A stretch of DNA of 13,215 bases from Caryophanales bacterium UBA3835 (GTDB taxonomy: Bacteria > Bacillota_I > Bacilli_A > RFN20 > CAG-826). Below the pieces are notes generated by a model. The model did no database searches. It was not told the DNA's origin and saw only the letters and a list, made by a program, of their open reading frames with translations. Each line of letters starts with the position of its first letter. The stretch's first letter is position 1. The position numbers and the translations under genes are program-made. Positions 6,504 through 11,773 of this stretch are shown here, in pieces. Location: assembly GCA_002392945.1 (NCBI GenBank), contig DGHZ01000019.1, positions 1-13,215 of the forward strand, in the 5' to 3' direction.

Positions 6504-6526
6504 AGAGGGTTTATCCCTCTTTTTAT
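6504..6526 (+). terminator. Intrinsic terminator after the second lipoprotein gene
   Basis: AGAGGG at 6504-6509 pairs with CCCTCT at 6515-6520 around TTTAT, followed by TTTTAT. Confidence 0.85.
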
Positions 6527-6528
6527 AT

Positions 6529-6555
6529 TTGATTTTTGTTTCAAAGTGATATAAT
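6529..6555 (+). promoter_or_regulatory. Extended -10 promoter of the second HdeD-like gene
   Basis: TGA-TATAAT (hexamer 6550-6555) forms an extended -10; TTGATT at 6529-6534 is a partial -35 with a short 15-base spacer, which an extended -10 tolerates. Confidence 0.65.
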
Positions 6556-6580
6556 ACTTCATGCGAAAGGAGAATTATAC

Positions 6581-7105
6581 ATGAATAAAAAATTAGTTGC
6601 TATTATTGAAGGCGCTTTATTAATCGTCATTGGTGTTTTAATTGCTGTCTTTGGCGGTAAAGATGTCATGGATATGGTATTTGGTATCTTATTCATCATC
6701 TCTGGCACAGCATTCTTATGTTTAGCATGCATGACTATGGTCAAAACAAAAATTTTACCATTAGGTGTTACATTTGCTGCTTTAGCCTCTTTATTCTTCG
6801 GTATTTTATTAGTCGCTAGCAAAGCTACCGTTATGCACTTTGTTGGTTACGCTATGATCGCTGCCGTTGGTTTAGGCGGAGCCTTATTCTTTAAAGGCCT
6901 TCATGTTCTTATCACAAGAAAACTAGTTTTCACAGGTGTTGGCCAAATGGTTATTGGTGCTGGTATTGCTACTGTTGCATGCTTATACTTATTTGGACCA
7001 GAAGGATTCTACAAAGTATTCTGGATTGTTGTCGGTGTCTTAGTCGCTGTCGGCGGTTTATATACCTGCTTAATGGGTTTCTTAGGAAAAGAAGAAGCAA
7101 AATAA
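6581..7105 (+). CDS. HdeD/DUF308-like membrane protein
   Basis: This 174-residue protein has six predicted membrane helices near residues 6-24, 30-52, 58-79, 85-107, 115-137 and 145-167, rich in Gly, Ala and Val, with a helix-hairpin MVFGILFIISGTAF (32-45) of the type seen in HdeD/DUF308 proteins. ATG 6581 follows AAAGGAG at 6566-6572 with an 8-base spacer; the longer frame from 6536 would start upstream of the promoter's transcript start and is rejected. It is a single-gene unit between an extended -10 promoter and a strong terminator. It is similar in size and topology to the protein at 5248, suggesting two divergent members of one family in this region. The tail ends in charged KEEAK, probably cytoplasmic. 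Function unknown. Confidence 0.78.
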   Translation: MNKKLVAIIEGALLIVIGVLIAVFGGKDVMDMVFGILFIISGTAFLCLACMTMVKTKILPLGVTFAALASLFFGILLVASKATVMHFVGYAMIAAVGLGGALFFKGLHVLITRKLVFTGVGQMVIGAGIATVACLYLFGPEGFYKVFWIVVGVLVAVGGLYTCLMGFLGKEEAK

Positions 7106-7130
7106 TTATAATTCTTTATTATAAAGAACC

Positions 7131-7165
7131 GCTCTTAACGTTTATTTCGTTAAGGGCTTTTCTTT
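7131..7165 (+). terminator. Intrinsic terminator after the second HdeD-like gene
   Basis: GCTCTTAACG at 7131-7140 pairs with CGTTAAGGGC at 7148-7157 (one T-G pair), followed by TTTTCTTTT. A second small hairpin, TTCTTTA 7112-7118 with TAAAGAA 7122-7128, precedes it. Confidence 0.88.
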
Positions 7166-7167
7166 TA

Positions 7168-7196
7168 TTGAAAATATGTATTAATTCGATTATTAT
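7168..7196 (+). promoter_or_regulatory. Promoter of the tRNA-Ala gene
   Basis: TTGAAA at 7168-7173 and TATTAT at 7191-7196 are spaced 17 bases; transcription would start near 7203, about 18 bases before the tRNA. Confidence 0.7.
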
Positions 7197-7220
7197 ATAT
7201 CTCGCTGGATACGCCTAATT

Positions 7221-7296
7221 GGGTCTGTAGCTCACCTGGGAGAGCGCATCGTTCGCAACGATGAGGTAGGGAGTTCGAGCCTCCTCAGATCCACCA
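7221..7296 (+). tRNA. tRNA-Ala with anticodon CGC (encoded CCA)
   Basis: A complete 76-base cloverleaf can be drawn. The acceptor stem GGGTCTG pairs with CAGATCC, including the G3-T70 wobble that is the main alanine identity element, and CCA is encoded at the 3' end. The D-arm GCTC/GAGC, the anticodon stem CATCG/CGATG with loop TTCGCAA (anticodon CGC at 7254-7256), a five-base variable loop and a T-arm with TTCGAGC are all present. It should read GCG alanine codons. This anticodon is less usual than TGC in an AT-rich Bacillota genome. The gene has its own promoter and ends in the terminator at 7370. Confidence 0.95.
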
Positions 7297-7314
7297 TTAA
7301 GTAGATAACTGTCG

Positions 7315-7346
7315 TTGTCCAAAGTCGCTTATTCAAAATTGGACAA
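7315..7346 (+). repeat. Perfect 8-bp inverted repeat just downstream of the tRNA
   Basis: TTGTCCAA at 7315-7322 and TTGGACAA at 7339-7346 are exact reverse complements with a 16-base loop. GTC at 7311 and GAC at 7350 can extend the stem across a bulge. It lies in the tRNA 3' trailer, before the terminator. Confidence 0.55.
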
Positions 7347-7369
7347 ATTGACTTATCCAGCATAGATTA

Positions 7370-7389
7370 GGCCTCTATTGAGGTCTTTT
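7370..7389 (+). terminator. Intrinsic terminator of the tRNA-Ala transcript
   Basis: GGCCTC at 7370-7375 pairs with GAGGTC at 7380-7385 (one G-T pair) around TATT, followed by TTTT. Confidence 0.8.
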
Positions 7390-7394
7390 CTTGT

Positions 7395-7430
7395 GCCTCG
7401 AACTCGCGATCTCCACGTGTGAACGAATCA
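7395..7430 (-). pseudogene. tRNA-like remnant (anticodon-to-T-arm portion)
   Basis: Read on the minus strand, this stretch gives TTCGTTCACACG then TGGAGATCGCGAGTTCGAG, which aligns with the anticodon-arm, variable loop and T-arm of the tRNA-Ala at 7221 (ATCGTTCGCAACGATGAGG and GGGAGTTCGAG). The T-stem partner and acceptor stem are missing, so it cannot be a working tRNA. It may be a decayed inverted copy or chance similarity. Confidence 0.4.
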
Positions 7431-7524
7431 TTAAAAAAGAAGAGAGAATTTAATAATAAAAAAGAAAGAATTTATAGAAAGAAATTGACTTTTATTTATT
7501 CTAAATAACTTTTAATTTTTTGTA

Positions 7525-7553
7525 TTGACATTGATGTACTTTGGGTTTATACC
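7525..7553 (+). promoter_or_regulatory. Promoter of the SipW-like signal peptidase operon, with flanking inverted repeat
   Basis: A perfect TTGACA at 7525-7530 is followed after 17 bases by TATACC at 7548-7553. TTTGGG at 7540-7545 and CCCAAA at 7561-7566 are exact inverted repeats bracketing the -10 box, the geometry of an operator for a dimeric repressor. The leader of about 80 bases also contains GAGTTTG 7575-7581 and CAAACTC 7602-7608, a 7-bp stem ahead of the ribosome site. Bases 7431-7524 hold only A/T-rich and purine-rich DNA in which I see no gene. Confidence 0.6.
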
Positions 7554-7638
7554 TTTTATGCCCAAATTATTGGGGAGTTTGCTTAATCCCTGAATCAACA
7601 ACAAACTCTAAAGAATCTCATTGGGAGGTATTATTTAT

Positions 7639-8178
7639 ATGAAGATTTCAAGTAAGATCTCTGCAGTTGCTACAATGGGCGCTTTAGCTTTAGTTGGAAC
7701 AGCTTTTGCTGCCTGGCAATTTAACAATGGTGCAGACAAAGTTGTGGACGCTAACGTTGCTATCACCAAAGATACAAGCGTTGGAGAAATCACATTATCT
7801 CAAGAAACATTCTATTTAACTCTTGACCAAGAATTCCTTGGATGGACTGTTTCTGATCATACAAATAGTGAAGAAGCTGTCACAGACGGTTTAACATTAT
7901 TCACAGTAAGTTTTACAGGTTCTGAAGCTGCTGCTGATGTATCTGATGTTGCCTTAACAGCTGCATTTACTGCTGATAGTGCATTTGATGCATATATCTC
8001 ATTTACAGGTGGTGCTTTAGGAAGTCCTATAGCAAGTGCAAACGTCGAAGAAGCTATCTACACTTTGCCAACAGTTGCTTGGGTTAATAAACCAACAACC
8101 AAAGCTCAATTCGACGCTATGAAGAATGCTCTTGCTGGTGCAAAAGTCGCCTTCACATTCACAGCTACAGTTGCCTAA
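7639..8178 (+). CDS. Small secreted protein, probable SipW-type signal peptidase substrate
   Basis: This 179-residue protein starts with a basic tip (KISSK), a hydrophobic core and the cleavage-type end GTAFA at residues 20-24, directly followed by AWQFNNG. Signals ending G-T-x-A-A/F followed by an aromatic-rich short segment are characteristic of substrates of SipW (TasA, TapA, camelysin-like proteins), and a SipW-type peptidase is encoded next. The mature part of about 155 residues is acidic, Ala/Thr/Val-rich and nearly free of Lys/Arg, with alternating strand patterns, as expected for a surface or fibre subunit. There is no lipobox, sortase motif or C-terminal anchor. GGGAGG at 7623-7628 gives a strong ribosome site 10 bases before ATG 7639. 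First gene of a three-gene operon; no terminator before 8195. Sequence identity to TasA itself is not evident. Confidence 0.85.
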   Translation: MKISSKISAVATMGALALVGTAFAAWQFNNGADKVVDANVAITKDTSVGEITLSQETFYLTLDQEFLGWTVSDHTNSEEAVTDGLTLFTVSFTGSEAAADVSDVALTAAFTADSAFDAYISFTGGALGSPIASANVEEAIYTLPTVAWVNKPTTKAQFDAMKNALAGAKVAFTFTATVA

Positions 8179-8194
8179 TTTATAGAGGTTACAA

Positions 8195-9040
8195 ATGACT
8201 GATTTGGTGGTAATAATTATTATCACCTTGGCAATTCTATCAGCTCTAATTATTGGATTAGTTATTTTTGCTTATAGCATGATTTTAAAATCGGCTAAGC
8301 AGTTATCTAGTACAGGCAAACTTGATGACGAATTCAAAAAAGAAGTTGAAGATAATAAGAAAAAATCTAAACGAGTGCTAGGTGCTATTATGCAAGGTAC
8401 CTCAGCACTTGTTTGTATCGGATTAGTCGGTATTGCGGTAGTTTCAGGGATCTATCGTATTAATGACAGACAATTCGTTACAAATAATCACGTATCTTTT
8501 GCTATCGCCTCCAATTCAATGGACGGTTATTATAGCCAGTCCTATAAGGAAAAACTTATTGGACAATATTCATCAAAATATTCAATTGATTTACACGAAG
8601 CTGAATCAAAGATTGAAAGTGATCAATTCGATGTTGGTGATTTTGTTCAATTTAACGTTTTACAAAAAGACGCTGAATTAAATGTTTATGATGTCTATGG
8701 TTATATAAATAGTAAAGGTCAGATAATCACACACCGGTACATAGGCGAGCGTAAAGATGGCACCCTCATTTTTAGAGGAGACAATGCTCCTGGAGAAGAT
8801 GTGGCAGTTAAACGTGAGCAAATCTTATATCATTACCAAGGAAAAGATATTAAGTATATTGGCTTAATAATACTTTTCTTTGGCTCTGGATATGGAATTT
8901 ATTCCATCATTGCAGTCATCGCTATATATGTCATAAGCGATATTGCAATTATTAAATGGGAAAAAATTAAAAATAATCGCTTAGAAGAATTAGGAATATC
9001 AACCAAAAAGGAAAAAAGAATAAAACATGCTAAATCGTAA
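8195..9040 (+). CDS. SipW/ER-type signal peptidase I
   Basis: This 281-residue membrane serine protease cleaves signal peptides on the outer face of the membrane. Seen: catalytic-box SNSMDG with Ser108 as nucleophile; GDFVQFNV (148-155); THR with His180, where the SipW/eukaryotic SEC11 branch has His and the classical bacterial branch has Lys; and the RGDNAPGED box (194-202) with Asp196 and Asp202. Membrane helices are likely at 5-31, 62-85 and two or one long helical hairpin at 219-252. Two things are odd: an extra N-terminal helix and a charged linker (about 32-60) precede the usual first anchor, and about 25-30 extra residues (roughly 113-142) separate the Ser box from GDFV. ATG 8195 follows AGAGGT. 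It lies 16 bases after one probable substrate gene and overlaps the next by 14 bases. Confidence 0.9.
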   Translation: MTDLVVIIIITLAILSALIIGLVIFAYSMILKSAKQLSSTGKLDDEFKKEVEDNKKKSKRVLGAIMQGTSALVCIGLVGIAVVSGIYRINDRQFVTNNHVSFAIASNSMDGYYSQSYKEKLIGQYSSKYSIDLHEAESKIESDQFDVGDFVQFNVLQKDAELNVYDVYGYINSKGQIITHRYIGERKDGTLIFRGDNAPGEDVAVKREQILYHYQGKDIKYIGLIILFFGSGYGIYSIIAVIAIYVISDIAIIKWEKIKNNRLEELGISTKKEKRIKHAKS

Positions 9041-9848
9041 GATAAGACTTATTAGCTTAATATCTATTTTAGCTCTCGGTGTTTTATCATCGATACCTTT
9101 TGGTTACGCTTCTTGGCAATTCAATAAAAGCGATGCCCCAGTCGAAGTAATTAATGCTGGAGTCACAGATAAATGGACATTTCATGATCCTCTTCCAATT
9201 GAACCTGGCCAAACAATTAAAGTGGATGAATACGGTAATGTTTCTATTGATGGCCAAACAATTGAAGATGCAGAAATAACTTATCCAGAAGATCAAGTCC
9301 TTCATGGTGGCGAAGTCACTATGAGCATCGGTGTGGATGAAAATGGTGATTTAGCAGTTACTGAATATGCAGCAAGCAACATTGCTGGCAATTGGTTTAC
9401 AACTAATGCGATAGTTAATCTTCCAGAAACTGTTTCCATTAATGGAACAGAATATCCAATCTTAGGATTATCTCAACCTTTATCAATGGAAGTTGGTGGT
9501 GTTATTATTAGCAAAGACATCTCCGTTAATGTTCCTAAAGGATATGAATATGTTTGCGATAAAGCATTCAACACTATTTCTTGCGTAAGAAATACAACCA
9601 TGACCTTCAATCTTCCTGCATCATTAGAATATCTTGGATATCAAACATTTAAGATGGATATCAATCGATTGACAGTTGAGATTAACTATTCTGGTACAAA
9701 AGAGCAGTTTAAAACTCTTATTGCTAATAGCGCTTATAAATATGGTAGTGGATACACCTTCTTCAGTGGTGCTTCAAGTAATGTTTCTGTTACGTGTAGC
9801 GACGGGGAAGTTACATATAGATCGAATGGTCAATATTATAGTGATTGA
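9027..9848 (+). CDS. Secreted protein with SipW-type signal and BspA-like leucine-rich tail
   Basis: This 273-residue protein has a basic tip, a hydrophobic core and GYA at residues 26-28 followed by SWQFN, the same [A/S]-W-Q-F-N found after the signal of the first gene of the operon, so both are likely cleaved by the signal peptidase encoded between them. The middle (about 35-165) is acidic and contains ITYPEDQVLHGGEV and similar strand-rich stretches of no recognised family. The tail (about 168-265) looks like BspA/LRR_5 surface repeats: ILGLSQPL before it, then KAFNTI, LPASLEYLGYQTF, EINYSGTKEQF and VTCSDGEVTY. Such repeats mediate adhesion in gut bacteria. ATG 9027 overlaps the upstream stop by 14 bases; AAAGGA at 9007-9012 is a distant ribosome site, implying coupled translation. 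It ends with TGA, unlike its neighbours. No anchor motif is present. Confidence 0.85.
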   Translation: MLNRKIRLISLISILALGVLSSIPFGYASWQFNKSDAPVEVINAGVTDKWTFHDPLPIEPGQTIKVDEYGNVSIDGQTIEDAEITYPEDQVLHGGEVTMSIGVDENGDLAVTEYAASNIAGNWFTTNAIVNLPETVSINGTEYPILGLSQPLSMEVGGVIISKDISVNVPKGYEYVCDKAFNTISCVRNTTMTFNLPASLEYLGYQTFKMDINRLTVEINYSGTKEQFKTLIANSAYKYGSGYTFFSGASSNVSVTCSDGEVTYRSNGQYYSD

Positions 9849-9896
9849 TGGTTTTCTTTTTGCTTTCCTGCTGACATTTTATTTAAGGCAAAAAAA

Positions 9897-9908
9897 CTAG
9901 AATTCTAG
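9897..9908. repeat. Perfect 12-bp palindrome
   Basis: CTAGAATTCTAG lies between the LRR protein gene and the terminator. It may simply be a small hairpin in the 3' end of the transcript. Confidence 0.4.
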
Positions 9909-9919
9909 AGTTCCGAATT

Positions 9920-9946
9920 AACCGGGTGTAAAAGCCTGGTTTTTTC
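9920..9946 (+). terminator. Intrinsic terminator of the signal peptidase operon
   Basis: AACCGGG at 9920-9926 pairs with CCTGGTT at 9935-9941 (one G-T pair), followed by TTTTTC. It lies between convergent genes, and the stem could also serve the minus-strand gene, though the T-run on that side is poor. Confidence 0.85.
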
Positions 9947-9971
9947 TTATTCGCGAATGAGAATTAGAAAA

Positions 9972-11744
9972 TTATTTGATTTCACCTATTTTAGGTAAAG
10001 AAGTTTCAAGAATTGATTCACCCATTAACGGATCAACATTTAATAATGACAAATTTTCCGCTTCAGCAAGATAAGCATATACTCCGTTTTTTGGAAGATA
10101 TATATCAATAGTCCCATCTATATATCTTTCAGCAGATAAAGCACCACTAATCATTTGATCGTTTTTATATTCAAAGATTGTTTTTTTAAGGTTTTCTTCA
10201 TATAAAGCAAAAGATGTTGGTTTTGTAAGACGGAGAATATAATATGTTCCATCATTAAATTCGCATTTATCACTACCAAGGAAGCGCGAATCACAACTAG
10301 AAAGGAAGCAGTAGCTTAATTCTGGCTGATGTCCAATAAATAGACCCGCCGCGTTATCGCGGTAAATAAGTTGGGCTAATATATCTTTTCTAAATCTAAA
10401 AGAATCTGGAAGGTAATAAAAGAAATCTGAGACTTCCATGTATAAATCTTGAATAGCGTCCATATTTTGATTATTAGCCCCAAAGATTTGGAAAAGTAAT
10501 AGTTGCATATCTGTAGCAAATTCAATGTTTTTGCAGTCTTGAAGTTCAAGGAAGATATTTCTAATAAAACTATATTCAAAAATAATATCGATGATATTTT
10601 CTGGATTTATCTTTTCAATTTCTGGGTTACAGCCAAATACAGCAGCGATTAAACTTCTTAAGCCATTTTCAATTTCATTAAAATAAAGACTTCGACTGCC
10701 AAAGCCACTAAGCGCCATATTGTACACTAAAGCGCGAGTGAAGCGTCCTAAAGAAGGATGAATGCTTTGTATTGGAATATAAGTTTCAGTTTCAGATACA
10801 CCAACATCAAAGAATCTCCATTTATCCACTGTATAGTCATGGAATTTATCAGCACCATAAGTAAAGTGATATAGCGAGAGCATTTTTTCTCTTTCACTTG
10901 AGTCAAAATGGATATCATTTAATCTATCTGGATAATAATGATCTGTACCATATCTAACAAAACCCCATTCATAAGGCGCTACTAGTGGGACTAGGTCATT
11001 ATAATTTATAAAATTATGTATTCCTTGATATAAAGGAGAGCGTGCTTCTTCTAAAGTAGCCTCTACTCCCATTGGAGGTTCAAAACAATATGCATATACA
11101 TCATCAACTGAATAATTATAATTATCAGTGGAATATTCTCCATCTACTGTACGATTAAGTAATTTTCCTGCAGTCATATTTGAAGTAATCGCCGCACGAG
11201 AAAATCCTGATATCCATATTTTAACGTGTCCATTTATATTATTTGATGTTACATATTGATCAAAACCTGCGACTACTTTATCACTAGCCTCGTCAAAGCC
11301 TTTAGAATTACCGCTTTCTCCAAGAGTGAAATTACTTGTCCATTCAGCTTCATAAAATCCACCTCTTACTGCAATAGCAATTAAGGTGAAGTCTTTTACT
11401 ACTTTACTGGCGATACCAAAAGCGATGCTATCGGTTTCTGGTTTAATATAGAAATAATCATTGAAATATAAATTATGGAAACCTTCATTTTCCCATAGTT
11501 CTTTAAGATATTGATTTTTATTTTGATAGTCATCTCCTATTTTAAAAGTGGAAAGGGCCATCGCGTGACTTGCTAAAGCAATTTCTTCGTGAACATTTTT
11601 ATTATCGAGTAAGAAATAGTTATCGCTATAATACGTATCAAAAACAAATTTCCCAGATGAGAATGTTAACTTATCTCCACTTTGGCAACTAGTTAAAGAA
11701 AGTAGGACAGGAATTAGAAGTAAAAAACAAAACTTATTTCTCAT
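9972..11744 (-). CDS. Lipase-like alpha/beta hydrolase lipoprotein
   Basis: This 590-residue protein begins with a lipoprotein signal peptide: MRNK, a hydrophobic core, and lipobox LTSC with Cys20. The exported part contains a lipase (class 3-like) core: IAIAVRGG (122-129) as the likely oxyanion strand, IWISGFSRAA (176-185) with GFSRA as the GxSxG nucleophile elbow (Ser182), a following strand with YAYCFEPP (217-224), INYNDLVPLV (246-255) with Asp250 as a likely acid, and HFTYGADKFHDY (293-304) with His302 as a candidate catalytic His. The reaction would be ester hydrolysis at the cell surface. The last 280 residues are outside the core and unrecognised. It is much longer than a minimal class 3 lipase. 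The signal peptide fixes the start, but no Shine-Dalgarno site precedes it. The gene diverges from the regulator at 11774. Confidence 0.85.
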   Translation of the reverse strand: MRNKFCFLLLIPVLLSLTSCQSGDKLTFSSGKFVFDTYYSDNYFLLDNKNVHEEIALASHAMALSTFKIGDDYQNKNQYLKELWENEGFHNLYFNDYFYIKPETDSIAFGIASKVVKDFTLIAIAVRGGFYEAEWTSNFTLGESGNSKGFDEASDKVVAGFDQYVTSNNINGHVKIWISGFSRAAITSNMTAGKLLNRTVDGEYSTDNYNYSVDDVYAYCFEPPMGVEATLEEARSPLYQGIHNFINYNDLVPLVAPYEWGFVRYGTDHYYPDRLNDIHFDSSEREKMLSLYHFTYGADKFHDYTVDKWRFFDVGVSETETYIPIQSIHPSLGRFTRALVYNMALSGFGSRSLYFNEIENGLRSLIAAVFGCNPEIEKINPENIIDIIFEYSFIRNIFLELQDCKNIEFATDMQLLLFQIFGANNQNMDAIQDLYMEVSDFFYYLPDSFRFRKDILAQLIYRDNAAGLFIGHQPELSYCFLSSCDSRFLGSDKCEFNDGTYYILRLTKPTSFALYEENLKKTIFEYKNDQMISGALSAERYIDGTIDIYLPKNGVYAYLAEAENLSLLNVDPLMGESILETSLPKIGEIK

Positions 11745-11773
11745 TTTTATAAAGTATACTATATTTATAACAA

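Noticed and set aside
7221..7430. tRNA as integration site of a mobile element.
   Set aside because: No direct repeat of the tRNA 3' end and no integrase or phage gene is visible in the window.
9676..9900. Plus-strand frame of 74 codons overlapping the end of the LRR protein gene.
   Set aside because: No ribosome site and out of frame with a protein that has recognisable LRR motifs to its end.
9846..9905. UGA read as Trp (Mollicutes code), extending the LRR protein about 20 residues past 9848.
   Set aside because: All internal Trp codons checked are TGG and no open frame needs UGA; in a code-4 AT-rich genome UGA-Trp would be frequent. A single TGA stop is consistent with the standard code.
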